From contig JALOCI010000003.1 of the NCBI GenBank assembly GCA_023227835.1, positions 58,485 to 122,484 on the forward strand: 64,000 nucleotides of DNA, written 5' to 3'. The number at the start of each line of letters is the position of its first letter. The first letter of the stretch is position 1. This document shows, one piece after another, positions 9,301 through 18,325 of the stretch. Both the position numbers and the translations under genes were made by a program. The notes under the pieces were generated by a model that worked only from the letters and a program-made list of their open reading frames with translations, made no database searches and was not told the DNA's origin. The stretch comes from Bacteroidales bacterium (GTDB lineage: Bacteria > Bacteroidota > Bacteroidia > Bacteroidales > UBA932).

Positions 9301-10793
9301 ACAAACTTGTACTTACAAGTGACAACGCCTATGTAAAAGATCTTTCTTTCACTGTTGATTTCACCAAAGTGAGGTATACTGTAAATGGAAAGACCAGACT
9401 TCATGACAACGGACTCACACTTGCAGATGCTGTTATTTCAGACCAATACGGTGCAGTGGGTCATGTTACAGGGGGGCTTACATACAAACATTTCCGCAAT
9501 CTGGGATTCAATACGCTTATCAACTTCAACAATATGGAGGTTATAAACCTGACGGAAATCGATAACAGCACCTTCTACGGCAAGGCCTTCGGAAGCGGTT
9601 TGTTCAGCCTCAACGGTAACCTTAAAAAAATAACAATGGATATCTCTGCCTCTTCAAATAAAAATACAGAGATACACATACCATTAGCAAATACATCCGA
9701 AGCTGTAAATTCAAACCTTTTGAGTTTTATTCAAAACAGTACCTTTACCGCAGATAAGATAACCACCCAAAAAGATTCCGAGAAGAAGAAGGTGTCATCT
9801 ACCGAAATGAATGTTCAGCTTAAAGTAAACATAACGCCTGAAGCAGCTATGTTTATAGAGATAGACAAATCCGTCGGAGATGTTATAAAGGGTTACGGAA
9901 GTGGTCTGATAAGTATGGACATCCGGCCTGCGAAAGAGGTTTTCAATATTCAGGGAGACTATCTAATCGACAGAGGGTCTTATAAGTTTGTACTTCAAGG
10001 ATTATTTAATCGTGATTTTACCATTCAACAAGGTGGCAGCATCGGCTTTAACGGAGATATAGCCAAGACGACCCTGAATCTGACTGCAAACTACAGAACC
10101 AAGACAGCAATTAACACCCTTATTTCTGACACAAGTTCCGTCAGCAGCAGAAGAACTGTTGATTGCCTCATTAAGATGACAGGTCCTTTGATGAATCCGA
10201 ACCTATCTTTCGGCATAGATATTCCGGACCTGGATCCTCTCACAAAGTCAAGAGTTGATGCAGCCCTAAACACAGAAGATAAAACGATAAAACAAGTAAT
10301 GTCCGTTTTGGTCTCCAACAGTTTTATTCCGGATATACAATCTAGTATTGTCAACAACTCTACCCTTCTATATTCAAATGCAACCGAGGTTTTGTCAAAT
10401 CAGATTAATAAAATATTCAACCAACTGGATATTCCTGTTGACCTGAGTTTTAATTATCAGCCGGGACAAAACGGAAGAGACATATTTGATGCAGCCGTTT
10501 CAGCCCAGCTATTCAACAACCGGGTAATTATCAATGGTAATATCGGGAATGCAAGATACACCAACAGTACAAGTGATGTTGTGGGAGATTTCGATGCGGA
10601 GATAAAGCTGGATGACAAAGGGCGTTTCAGATTGAAACTATTTTCACACTCAGCAGACCAGTTTTCAAACTATCTTGACAACAGCCAGCGCAACGGAGGC
10701 GGCCTCGTTTACCAAGAGGAGTTTACCACCTTCAGAGAACTGATTAACAGCATTTTAGGAAGCAGAAAAAAGAAGAAGGCTACTAAAGAATAA
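6354..10793 (+). CDS. tamB: TamB-like translocation and assembly module protein (DUF490), unusual start
   Basis: A very large (about 1480-residue) TamB-family protein. These are anchored in the inner membrane and span the periplasm as a long beta-groove, acting in outer-membrane protein insertion or lipid transport. The C-terminal DUF490 region (last about 350 residues) is recognisable, with repeated beta-rich AsmA-like segments before it. The N-terminus is a signal anchor. No ATG or GTG exists in frame before the first TAA upstream. TTG at 6381 is the first ordinary start codon, but the Lys-Lys plus hydrophobic anchor begins at codon ATT 6354 (Ile-Lys-Lys-Ile-Ala-Val-Gly-Leu), so I favour AUU initiation. 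Its end overlaps the convergent mtaB by 11 bases. A possible -7 box (TAAATTTG) is at 6318-6325. Confidence 0.85.
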   Translation: MKKIAVGLLLVLILIPTAAYIALQDPIVQTKVAKRVINNYTKGFNSNISIGKVCYLFFNKIIINDVLVTYNNKDTLLCCDKLSVSFSAKELLRNRLRIKKVSLYDGRFNLVTYKDKSTNIDYCFNLKRTNINDTSGFFSKNLIIREVRARDIKFTYLDSSSNAPDYGKDYVCFRNLSCDVSEMSVRNIRTRNNMLEGDLLNLAFVEKSGFKVEKLNGRVKVGRRQTYIEELYFFDGNTELKANYLSFRYNGIKSFKNFVDSVQMETVLDNAFISFTTLSKLTPALKNNKLTFYASGKISGPVSSITTDSLKITSESGLTHIDLNARLSGLPKSMETMVFLDVNDASTTTSDLSKIISSLNDRKPEKYITGLSPFVRYRFKGRLAGLFTDFVANGTVTSNIGNVYMDMLLRQNPRERGLDFQGKLQAQEFNIGTFIRNKSLGKATFRSTLSGLIRNEALGGSKFYIDSISIKKLEFNKYPYSNIYSVGSYVDKRFDGRVICHDPNLDFIFQGIFGRSAKRDSYYDFFADVAYADLAALKLDKRDSLSVISFKTTANYTQKLDGEILGKISVRSMEYKNRNGEFNIGDISIQSLTNQENFNISLKSGFANATYSGSDFITGFIEKAIRTSVYRHIPSLLAKREWSVNVDKSKHYKLDVHILDTRAISELLLPGLKIADKSSLNAAIDENDNLNITLTSGELGYKGYNISNLFMKLDSGKEKIESDIRSTGINISNIILDSNRVVLSATNDTVNVRTAFSNDSDIKNRILLSTKTNVRRDSLLNIPVLDICINPSKMIVNNQLWTLSRSKIAVNGKTIDIEGFLLENNNQYVALDGSISPLENSSLDLHVNNFDISTFNVFMKKQMDFTGIFSGNTTLVDLYHNPQIIMNLKGERVSIAKSDIGILNLSSNWDNSNKKFDLLVYNELNGKRSMEVFGTYTPKGKYLDVDGNFTDLNPGYASPFFTGIVSNLTGGINGKINCKGPIDKLVLTSDNAYVKDLSFTVDFTKVRYTVNGKTRLHDNGLTLADAVISDQYGAVGHVTGGLTYKHFRNLGFNTLINFNNMEVINLTEIDNSTFYGKAFGSGLFSLNGNLKKITMDISASSNKNTEIHIPLANTSEAVNSNLLSFIQNSTFTADKITTQKDSEKKKVSSTEMNVQLKVNITPEAAMFIEIDKSVGDVIKGYGSGLISMDIRPAKEVFNIQGDYLIDRGSYKFVLQGLFNRDFTIQQGGSIGFNGDIAKTTLNLTANYRTKTAINTLISDTSSVSSRRTVDCLIKMTGPLMNPNLSFGIDIPDLDPLTKSRVDAALNTEDKTIKQVMSVLVSNSFIPDIQSSIVNNSTLLYSNATEVLSNQINKIFNQLDIPVDLSFNYQPGQNGRDIFDAAVSAQLFNNRVIINGNIGNARYTNSTSDVVGDFDAEIKLDDKGRFRLKLFSHSADQFSNYLDNSQRNGGGLVYQEEFTTFRELINSILGSRKKKKATKE

Positions 10794-12093
10794 CCTCGGA
10801 AATCTCTCCGATAAGTGTTCTGTCATAAGGTCTCTCAACCTTAATGTAATTTCTCGTAAAGCCATACATCATCCCGCCTTTTCGGGTGCTTTCAAAAAGC
10901 ACATACTCACGCTTACCTTTCATTGAGTCAATAAATTCTGCATGAAGCCTCTCGCAAAGAGTTTCAAGCATCAGAACCCTGGAGTGTTTGATCTGTTCAT
11001 CAACCTGATTTTCCATCCCAGCCGCCGGTGTATTGGCTCTCCTTGAATAGGGGAATATATGAATAAAAGCCGGTCTTAACTCTTCCAAAAAAGACCTGCA
11101 CTCCTCAAATTCAGCTTCACCCTCTCCAGGAAAACCTACAATTACATCAATCCCGATAAATGAATCCGGCATGTAGTGCCTTATTCTTGAAATCTTATCC
11201 CTGAAAAGAGTTGTGTTATATCTTCTGCGCATCAAAGCGAGAATTTTATCTGAACCGGCTTGAAGTGGTATATGAAAGTGGTGCAGAAATTTTCCACTTT
11301 GGGCAATCCATGCCAGAATCTCTTCTGTTAGCAGATTGGGTTCAATTGAGGATATTCTGTAACGTTCAATTCCCTCAACCTTTTCAAGACCTTTCAGCAA
11401 ATCCAGAAAACTCTCCCCGGTACTCTTTCCAAAATCTCCAGTATTGACACCTGTAAGCACAACCTCCTTAATCCCCTTCGCAGCAATCTCTCCGGCCTCT
11501 TTGATAAGGAAATCCACAGAAAGATTCCTGCTTTTGCCTCTTGCCAGAGGAATTGTACAATACGAACAATGATAGTCACAACCATCCTGGACTTTTAAAA
11601 AAGAGCGTGTTCTCTCGTCTGAAGAATACGCAGGAAATATCGTCTCCACCTCTGAGATTGCACATGAGTACGCTCTTCCTCCGCCCTCTTCTTTCCCGGC
11701 CTTGACTCCATGCAACTGAGAGACCTTCATGAAGAGGTTTTCTTTCTGATCTGCTCCCAAAACAATATCCACTCCTTCTATACCCAGAATATCGTCAGGT
11801 TTTAGCTGAGCATAGCAACCTGTAACAGCCACTATTGCATCGGGATTTTGCCTGTGGAGTTTTCTGATGGCGCCTCTGCACTTCTTGTCAGCATGCTCTG
11901 TGACAGAACAGGTGTTTATTACATATATATCGGCAGAGTGTGAGGCAGGCACCTTTACATAGCCATTTTTCACAAATACTCTGGCGATGGATGATGTCTC
12001 AGAATAATTCAGTTTGCACCCCAGAGTCATAAAGGCTACCCTTTTCCCGTCAGACTCTTTTTCCGGAAGGGACAATTTCAGATCTTTGTTCAT
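10783..12093 (-). CDS. mtaB: tRNA (t6A37) methylthiotransferase MtaB
   Basis: A radical-SAM methylthiotransferase that converts t6A37 to ms2t6A37 in tRNA. The N-terminal UPF0004 domain carries the TLGCKLN signature, the radical-SAM cluster is CDYHCSYC, and the C-terminus is a TRAM domain. The CKLN signature separates MtaB from MiaB and RimO; rimO is present separately at 57814. I choose ATG 12093 (436 residues), 4 bp after the folB stop. An earlier in-frame ATG at 12141 would overlap folB by 44 bp and adds no conserved sequence. It lies in an rsmI-like/folB/mtaB operon. Confidence 0.93.
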   Translation of the reverse strand: MNKDLKLSLPEKESDGKRVAFMTLGCKLNYSETSSIARVFVKNGYVKVPASHSADIYVINTCSVTEHADKKCRGAIRKLHRQNPDAIVAVTGCYAQLKPDDILGIEGVDIVLGADQKENLFMKVSQLHGVKAGKEEGGGRAYSCAISEVETIFPAYSSDERTRSFLKVQDGCDYHCSYCTIPLARGKSRNLSVDFLIKEAGEIAAKGIKEVVLTGVNTGDFGKSTGESFLDLLKGLEKVEGIERYRISSIEPNLLTEEILAWIAQSGKFLHHFHIPLQAGSDKILALMRRRYNTTLFRDKISRIRHYMPDSFIGIDVIVGFPGEGEAEFEECRSFLEELRPAFIHIFPYSRRANTPAAGMENQVDEQIKHSRVLMLETLCERLHAEFIDSMKGKREYVLFESTRKGGMMYGFTRNYIKVERPYDRTLIGEISEVIL

Positions 12094-12097
12094 CTCT

Positions 12098-12460
12098 TTA
12101 ATATGACAATACAATTCTCGCAGCTCCGACCTGCCCTCCAAGGGCCGGATTGAGCTTTGAAATGGTAAGGGTTGCCCCGGTTACCTGAGGATACCTTTTC
12201 TTAAGCCTTTCAATAATTCGCTTTGCAACACTCTCAAGAAGCTTTGACGATATTGCCATCTCTTCCGCAACAATTGCATATAACTCCTGATAATCAACCG
12301 TATCAAAAAGATCGTCACTCACACTTGCCCTGGAAAAATCGGCATTTATCTTTAAATCAACCACAAACCGGTTTCCCACAATTTGCTCTTCGTCGTAATG
12401 TCCGTGATATGAGAAGAACTCCATCCCGGCAAGTTCAATATAATTATTTGTATCTGGCAT
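12098..12460 (-). CDS. folB: Dihydroneopterin aldolase FolB
   Basis: A 120-residue tunnel-fold protein of folate synthesis that cleaves 7,8-dihydroneopterin. Landmarks are IELAGMEFFSYHG near the N-terminus, VDLKINADF, and a DTVDYQELY active-site region. The start is set at ATG 12460, which gives the usual family length; the frame stays open to 12505 but that stretch overlaps the preceding gene and is not conserved. It sits between the RsmI-like gene and mtaB on the same strand. Confidence 0.93.
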   Translation of the reverse strand: MPDTNNYIELAGMEFFSYHGHYDEEQIVGNRFVVDLKINADFSRASVSDDLFDTVDYQELYAIVAEEMAISSKLLESVAKRIIERLKKRYPQVTGATLTISKLNPALGGQVGAARIVLSY

Positions 12461-12488
12461 TATTTGTCCGTGTCTAAAATTTTCAATC

Positions 12489-13187
12489 TTATATAATAAA
12501 AACACAAGGTTTTTTGTTCAAATCAACCCTCTCTTTTTTCCATTCAGATGCAGTCAACGTCTTTATAAACTCTTCCGGAGTTGTTATTGAGGAGGCAATG
12601 CATATTGCTTTAGACGGAGCGCATGTTTGTATCAGATCTGCCAAAAATGCGTTGTTTCTGTATGGTGTCTCAATCATAATCTGGCTTTGGCCTGTAGATA
12701 CAGAGAGTTTTTCCAAACGTTTAATCTCTGCTCTCCTCTCCTCAGGTTTAACCGGGATATAGCCCACAAAAGCAAATGATTGCCCGTTCATTCCGGAAGC
12801 CATTAGTGCCATCATCAAAGAGGAGGGGCCGACAAAAGGTACAACCCGTATTCCTGCATTGTGGGCTGCTTTGACAAAAATTGCACCCGGATCTGCCACT
12901 GCTGGCAAGCCTGCCTCACTTATGAGTCCGATATCTTCTCCGTCTTTAAGCGGTTTAAGATATCCTTGCACCAAAGATGGATCGGTATGCTCATTAAGTT
13001 CAAAGAATGTAAGTGTGTCTATTTTTCCTTTAAATCCGCACTTAGAGAGATATCTGCGGGCAGTCCTCACCTCCTCCACAACAAAGTATCTGAGATGCTG
13101 TATCCGGCTCACAACTCCCTGCGGGATAACCTCTTCTATCTCGCTATCACCCAAAGGTGAAGGTATCAAGTATAAAATTCCTTTCAA
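12489..13187 (-). CDS. RsmI-like SAM-dependent methyltransferase (tetrapyrrole methylase fold)
   Basis: A 232-residue SAM methyltransferase of the RsmI/tetrapyrrole-methylase superfamily. RsmI 2'-O-methylates C1402 of 16S rRNA. Key motifs are LYLIPSPLG at the N-terminus, the GLISEAGLPAVADPG loop and the FVGPSS segment. It is shorter than E. coli RsmI (about 286 residues), as is common in Bacteroidota, so the exact target is uncertain. First gene of the rsmI-like/folB/mtaB unit, with a TACCTTTG -7 box about 15 nt upstream. Confidence 0.85.
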   Translation of the reverse strand: MKGILYLIPSPLGDSEIEEVIPQGVVSRIQHLRYFVVEEVRTARRYLSKCGFKGKIDTLTFFELNEHTDPSLVQGYLKPLKDGEDIGLISEAGLPAVADPGAIFVKAAHNAGIRVVPFVGPSSLMMALMASGMNGQSFAFVGYIPVKPEERRAEIKRLEKLSVSTGQSQIMIETPYRNNAFLADLIQTCAPSKAICIASSITTPEEFIKTLTASEWKKERVDLNKKPCVFII

Positions 13188-13195
13188 AATTCAAT

Positions 13196-13228
13196 TTTGA
13201 CAAAGGTAGGAACTTTTTCCTATCTTTA
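13196..13228 (+). promoter_or_regulatory. Promoter for the metallo-beta-lactamase-fold gene
   Basis: TTTG at 13196-13199 and TATCTTTA at 13221-13228 are 21 nt apart. The start codon is at 13233, so the transcript would be nearly or fully leaderless. The site overlaps the divergent promoter of the RsmI-like gene. Confidence 0.5.
13201..13208 (-). promoter_or_regulatory. -7 box (TACCTTTG) for the RsmI-like/folB/mtaB operon
   Basis: Minus-strand TACCTTTG matches TAnnTTTG and lies 13 nt upstream of the start codon. No clear -33 box was found. Confidence 0.4.
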
Positions 13229-13232
13229 AAGT

Positions 13233-14036
13233 ATGGAAACATGTAACGAAACTAAGCTTACCTTTTTAGGCACAGGGACTTCTCAAGGAATACCGGTTAT
13301 CGGTTGTCATTGTCCTGTATGCAGCTCCTCTGATCAAAAGGATAAGAGACTCCGATCTTCAGCTCTTATTGAACACCAGGGTTTGAAGATACTTATAGAT
13401 GCCGGTCCGGATTTCAGGCAACAGCTCCTAAGAGAGGGAGTGGATAATCTGGATGCCATACTGATAACACATGAACACAAAGACCACACAGGAGGTCTGG
13501 ATGATGTAAGAGCAATCAATTTCCTGACCAAGAAGGCTCTGCCTATATATTGTGAGGAGCGGGTGAGAAAATCCCTCGAAATGGAGTATTCATACGCTTT
13601 TACTGAATATAAGTATCCCGGAGCCCCTGAATTTGACATCCGGGTAATTGATGAAAATCCTTTTGAAGTTGTCAGCAGGTCTGATCCGTCAAAAAGAGTA
13701 TCTGTCATACCCATCCGGGTTCTTCATTATAAATTGCCTATTTTAGGGTATCGTATAAACAACATAGCATATATTACCGACGCAAACAGGGTTGATGAGT
13801 CCGAGCTTGTAAAACTTAAGGGATTGGATGTTCTTGTTGTAAACACAGTAAGAAAACAAAGACATATTTCACACTTCTCATTGAGTGAAGCCATTGCATT
13901 TGCACAACTTGTCGGAGCCAAAAGGAGCTTTCTAACCCATCTTTCACATCAAATGCCTGTATACAGTGAGCTTGAAAAGGAGCTCCCGGAAGGAATCAGC
14001 CAAGCTTATGACGGCCTTACTTTAAATTTATTATAG
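13233..14036 (+). CDS. Metallo-beta-lactamase-fold hydrolase, PhnP-like
   Basis: A 267-residue MBL-fold hydrolase. It begins with a TFLGTGTSQGIP strand-loop and a CHCPVC segment, followed by the HEHKDH zinc motif, and looks like the PhnP/cyclic-phosphodiesterase branch that is conserved in Bacteroidota next to various core genes. No phosphonate genes are nearby, so the substrate is unknown. It is separate from RNase Z (see 42118). The start codon lies only a few bases from a predicted transcription start. Confidence 0.85.
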   Translation: METCNETKLTFLGTGTSQGIPVIGCHCPVCSSSDQKDKRLRSSALIEHQGLKILIDAGPDFRQQLLREGVDNLDAILITHEHKDHTGGLDDVRAINFLTKKALPIYCEERVRKSLEMEYSYAFTEYKYPGAPEFDIRVIDENPFEVVSRSDPSKRVSVIPIRVLHYKLPILGYRINNIAYITDANRVDESELVKLKGLDVLVVNTVRKQRHISHFSLSEAIAFAQLVGAKRSFLTHLSHQMPVYSELEKELPEGISQAYDGLTLNLL

Positions 14037-14053
14037 ATTCAACAATAGCAGAG

Positions 14054-14911
14054 GTGGAGACAAAGATTAAGTCAGAGAGTAAAGTCGTCGGGATAAGAGG
14101 TGCTTCCGGATTTCTGGGGAAAGCAATCTCTGAAGCACTGATTGAAAATGGGTTCCGGGTTATTGCTCTCAGACGTGATTTTACAGTAGTGGAGCTTAAA
14201 GAGTGCGATGTTGTAATAAACCTGGCAGGAAAAAATATTAACTGCCGGTGGAATACCAAAAACCGAAAAGAGATATACAATAGCCGTATCCTGACAACCG
14301 GAAGAATCGCATCTGCATTTCTTGAATGTGGCACAGATGCCCCTCCCCTGTTAATATCAGTTTCAGCCACAGGAATATACCCAAGCACAAATGGTTCGCA
14401 TCCTGAGCCTCAACTATTCGATGAAGACTCTACGACCAAACCTGACACATTCCTATCTAAAGTTTGCAATGATTGGGAAAGAGAGGCCTTAAAAGCGACC
14501 CCGGTCTCCAGGGTTGCCATTACCAGGCTCGGCGTGGTCATTGACAAATCCGGCGGCGCTTTTCCCATACTTGTGCTGCCTTTCAGAATGAAAATTGCGA
14601 CCAGAATAGCCTCCGGGAATCAGCCGTTCTCATGGATCTCACTAAAAGATGTTATAGGTTCTATTCTATATATTATTGAGAATAATTCAATGGAAGGAAT
14701 TTTTAACCTGACCTCTCCTGAGATTACAACAAATCGGGAAATTACAAGAATCCTATCTAAAAGGTACAATGCACTCATTCCGTTTGTAATTCCCGAATTC
14801 CTTCTCCGCATAATATTCGGCAAATCCCACATACTACTTACTGAGGGGGCAAAAGTATATCCGAAGAGGTTGCTTGAGAGCGGTTATAAATTTATTGAAC
14901 CGAATTTTTAA
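14054..14911 (+). CDS. TIGR01777 family sugar-epimerase-like protein (YfcH-like)
   Basis: A 285-residue extended-SDR protein of the TIGR01777 group, related to E. coli YfcH and to plant division protein SulA/GC1; its substrate is unknown. The nucleotide-binding motif is GIRGASGFLGKAI, and later SVSATGIYPS and SWISLKDVIGSI segments fit the family. No ATG lies in frame before the motif, so the start is the GTG at 14054, 17 bp after the previous gene, with which it is probably co-transcribed. Confidence 0.85.
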   Translation: METKIKSESKVVGIRGASGFLGKAISEALIENGFRVIALRRDFTVVELKECDVVINLAGKNINCRWNTKNRKEIYNSRILTTGRIASAFLECGTDAPPLLISVSATGIYPSTNGSHPEPQLFDEDSTTKPDTFLSKVCNDWEREALKATPVSRVAITRLGVVIDKSGGAFPILVLPFRMKIATRIASGNQPFSWISLKDVIGSILYIIENNSMEGIFNLTSPEITTNREITRILSKRYNALIPFVIPEFLLRIIFGKSHILLTEGAKVYPKRLLESGYKFIEPNF

Positions 14912-15031
14912 GAGTTACCCGTATTCCGTTTGATGCTAATTTTACCAAATATTGGATCAACCGTCAGACCATGTGATGATGAAACTTTTTCACCATTTCG
15001 CCATAAAAATATAAAATAAGCTTAGAAAACA

Positions 15032-15063
15032 TTTGTTATTAAGGAGTTGAAAGTGTATCTTTG
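15032..15063 (+). promoter_or_regulatory. Promoter for the BACON/LRR/M64 lipoprotein
   Basis: TTTG at 15032-15035 and a perfect TATCTTTG at 15056-15063, separated by 20 nt; the leader would be about 27 nt before ATG 15095. The rest of the 183-bp gap (14912-15094) shows nothing else. Confidence 0.65.
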
Positions 15064-15094
15064 AAACATCACTGAAATACACTCAAAACTTATA

Positions 15095-18000
15095 ATGAAA
15101 AATATTGCAACAAACCTTTTGTTGATTATCTTCTTATCATTAACCTCTTGCAGTAAAGATCCCGGTAATCCTGATACTCCTGATAATTCTAATTTAAGTA
15201 TTTCTGAAACAGACATCTTGGTTTCTGCCTCAGGTTCTGAGACTAAAACTTTTACTATTACATCTGATGCTGTATGGAGTCTCTCTCTATCTGACACAAA
15301 GTCAGCCCCTTCATGGTGTCAGGCTTCTCCGAAGAACGGAAATGCGGGAACTACAACTGTGACAGTTACAATTTCCGAACAGAACAGCTCATTTGACGAC
15401 AGGAACACCTATATAAAAGTCACATCTGGAGAAAACAGCAAACTTCTGACAGTGACACAGAAGAAAAAAAATGCGATAATCCTGACAAAGGAGAAGTTTG
15501 AGATAGATGGTTCAGGAGGTGAAATTCAGATTGAACTGCAGGCCAATGTTGATTATAGTGTATTAATACCACACGAATGCTCATCCTGGATATCGAAGAT
15601 AGATTCAAAAACGAAGGGACTGTCATCAAAAAAAGAGATGTTTCAAATAGAAGAAGGAGATATTGAGGGTTCAAGAAGCGGTATAATTGTTTTCGCCAGT
15701 GCGGAATTAAAAGACACCGTACATATATATCAGACTCAAAAAAATGCACTTATTCTGAGTAAAAGAGAATATGAATGCACTTGTGATGCATCAATTTTAG
15801 AAGTAGAGCTGAAATCAAATATTGAGTATGTAATAAATATTCCAACAGAGGCTACGTGGATTAGAAAAGTGGACTCAAAAGTGTCACGGGTTGATAAAAT
15901 CTCATTCAGTATAGATAAAAATACTGATTATGACTTCCGTAGTGCTAAAATTATAATAAAAGACAAGAATTCCTCTCTATCAGACACTCTTATTGTCAGA
16001 CAATCTCAAAAAAACGCTTTTATACTGGGCTCAAACCATATAGATAAGCTCTCCTGCTGTGGTGAAAACTTCTCGGTAAGGATAAAGACCAATACAAGTT
16101 TTACCTGTGAAATTCCCTCATCAGCTTCACAATGGTTATCTGTTGTAGAGACAAAAGGACTTAGGGACACTTCCGTCAATTTTAAAACAACTGCAAATAC
16201 GGATTTTGACAGAGAAGCGATAATCATATTTAAGGGAAAAGGTGAACTGAGAGACACTCTATACATTTCTCAGGATGGGACTAAAAAGCTGCTCATGGAT
16301 TTCTATGATGCCACCGGCGGAGATAACTGGAAAGATAAAAGTAATTGGGGCAGTTCTCTGCCGATTAGTGAGTGGTACGGTGTAGATGCCAGTGGTGACA
16401 ATAGAATTTATCTGAACTTATATAACAACAATCTATCAGGTTATATACCCGAATCACTGGGGAGATTAAACAACTTGTCTTCTCTAAACCTGTTTAACAA
16501 CAACATAAGTGGTGATATAGGCGCTTTAATTGATACTATATCAAAAATTCAGGGATTAACTATTATAAACCTGCGTTCAAACAAATTCACAGGAGAGATA
16601 TCTTCAAAAATTGGCAACTTCAAAGAATTGACTGCTCTGGATTTAAGCAGGAACTCCCTAACAGGGGTGATTCCGGCAGAAATATGCGGTTTAACCAAGC
16701 TTACAACATTATCATTATACAATAATAGAATTACGGGTAAAATTCCGGATAATATCGGGTTATTGCCATTATCAAATCTGAACCTTACATACAACTTATT
16801 GACAGCTCCTCTGCCGCTGTCACTGCTCAAGATGACAAATTGGCCCTTATTGATGGATTATGTAATTAATCAAACTGATTATACCATTTATCCTCCGGCA
16901 GAATATGCCAAGATTCAAAATCATCAGAACAAAGATTTCAACCTTCAGCCATTTAAGGCATACGATGTTATATCTGCATATAAATACACAATCCTATATT
17001 TTTATGATTATGATTGTGTCTGGTCTAATACATTTACCCCTCTTGTCGTAGATCTTGTCAATAAATACAGAAGCAAGGGATTGGGAGCCATCTCATATCA
17101 TGCGTGCATTCTATCTGAATACGGAAAGCTAGATAAAATAAAGGAGTATGTAAGGCTGAAGAAAATGGACAATTTCGTAAACCTGTTGCATGCCGGAGAG
17201 TATATTGACAACTATGGCACTACAAAGTGGGATGACAGTTATTTTTTCGGAAGTTTGGGAACTCCGGCGGTCATGGTAGTTGATAAAAATGGGACTCTTG
17301 TTCGTGGCTATACAGAAGACAGGAGTAAGCTACCTGAGTTTATTGCGTCATTGTTGGGAGCCCCAGATAATATGTACGAATCTACCGATTATTCAAAGGA
17401 TGGGGCGGTAGTTACTCTTCAAAGGGCAACAATTGGAACAGGGATAAATATAGTCATATTGGGAGACGGTTTTGTAGACAAGGATATGACATCCGGCGGG
17501 AAATATGAGACCTGGGCAAAAGATGCCATGGAGGCATTTTTTAATGTAGAACCGGTTAAAAGTTTCCGTAACAGATTTAATGTATATTGCGTAAAAGCTG
17601 TTTCGAAAAATGAGGGTATAGGAAGTTTTAGAGAGAGCGTGTTCTCGACACAATACGGAGATGGTGCTCTAGTTGGAGGGGATAATACAAAATGCAAACA
17701 ATATGCATTGAAGGTTCCTTCTTTAAATGATTTATCAAACACAACAATTATTACCATCCTCAATGACCCGAAATATGCCGGGACTTGTTATATGTATGCA
17801 GACAATTCTTCTGTATCGTATTGCCCTTATGTAGGATATGACAAGGAGCAGTTTTCGCAGATAATTCACCATGAAGCAGTAGGACACGGTTTTGGCAAAC
17901 TTGCGGATGAATATTCATATAATGGCACAATCAAGGCAAGTCTGGTTAAAAGTTACAGGGATGATTACTATACAATGCAATGGTGGAGTAATATTGATTT

Positions 18001-18325
18001 TACTAAAGATGCTCAGAAAGTGAAATGGGCCTCTTTTTTAAATGATATTCTGTATTCTACAACTGTAGGAATTTTCGAAGGTGGGGCAACTTATCAGCTT
18101 GGTGTATACAGACCATCAGAAAACAGTATAATGCGTTATAATGTCGGAGATTTCAATGCTCCATCCAGACTTGAGATATATAGAAGAATCCTGGAATTTT
18201 CCGGAGATGAATATTTATATAACAACTTCATCCAATATGATGCCATAAACAGGATCACAACAAAAGCTCCTTTTGTACCACCTGTGCACTTTGTTCCCCT
18301 GGCACCTCCTGTGGTTATGGATTAG
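15095..18325 (+). CDS. Multidomain lipoprotein: BACON repeats, leucine-rich repeats, thioredoxin-like domain and M64 peptidase
   Basis: A 1076-residue exported lipoprotein with a short signal peptide ending in a lipobox (LTSC, Cys20). About residues 30-390 hold four BACON-type beta domains, each ending in a TV..TQK/RQSQKNA-like linker. Residues 395-590 carry plant-type leucine-rich repeats (LNLYNNNLSGYIPESLG-like units). Residues about 610-750 look like a thioredoxin fold without a CxxC pair (a single Cys in YDYDCVWSNT). The last 320 residues resemble peptidase M64 (IgA protease family of Bacteroidota), with ILGDGF and the zinc motif HEAVGHGFGKLADEY starting at His926. This motif is HExxxH rather than HExxH. 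It probably acts at the cell surface on host or dietary glycoproteins. Its end overlaps the convergent kinase by 11 bases. Confidence 0.85.
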   Translation: MKNIATNLLLIIFLSLTSCSKDPGNPDTPDNSNLSISETDILVSASGSETKTFTITSDAVWSLSLSDTKSAPSWCQASPKNGNAGTTTVTVTISEQNSSFDDRNTYIKVTSGENSKLLTVTQKKKNAIILTKEKFEIDGSGGEIQIELQANVDYSVLIPHECSSWISKIDSKTKGLSSKKEMFQIEEGDIEGSRSGIIVFASAELKDTVHIYQTQKNALILSKREYECTCDASILEVELKSNIEYVINIPTEATWIRKVDSKVSRVDKISFSIDKNTDYDFRSAKIIIKDKNSSLSDTLIVRQSQKNAFILGSNHIDKLSCCGENFSVRIKTNTSFTCEIPSSASQWLSVVETKGLRDTSVNFKTTANTDFDREAIIIFKGKGELRDTLYISQDGTKKLLMDFYDATGGDNWKDKSNWGSSLPISEWYGVDASGDNRIYLNLYNNNLSGYIPESLGRLNNLSSLNLFNNNISGDIGALIDTISKIQGLTIINLRSNKFTGEISSKIGNFKELTALDLSRNSLTGVIPAEICGLTKLTTLSLYNNRITGKIPDNIGLLPLSNLNLTYNLLTAPLPLSLLKMTNWPLLMDYVINQTDYTIYPPAEYAKIQNHQNKDFNLQPFKAYDVISAYKYTILYFYDYDCVWSNTFTPLVVDLVNKYRSKGLGAISYHACILSEYGKLDKIKEYVRLKKMDNFVNLLHAGEYIDNYGTTKWDDSYFFGSLGTPAVMVVDKNGTLVRGYTEDRSKLPEFIASLLGAPDNMYESTDYSKDGAVVTLQRATIGTGINIVILGDGFVDKDMTSGGKYETWAKDAMEAFFNVEPVKSFRNRFNVYCVKAVSKNEGIGSFRESVFSTQYGDGALVGGDNTKCKQYALKVPSLNDLSNTTIITILNDPKYAGTCYMYADNSSVSYCPYVGYDKEQFSQIIHHEAVGHGFGKLADEYSYNGTIKASLVKSYRDDYYTMQWWSNIDFTKDAQKVKWASFLNDILYSTTVGIFEGGATYQLGVYRPSENSIMRYNVGDFNAPSRLEIYRRILEFSGDEYLYNNFIQYDAINRITTKAPFVPPVHFVPLAPPVVMD

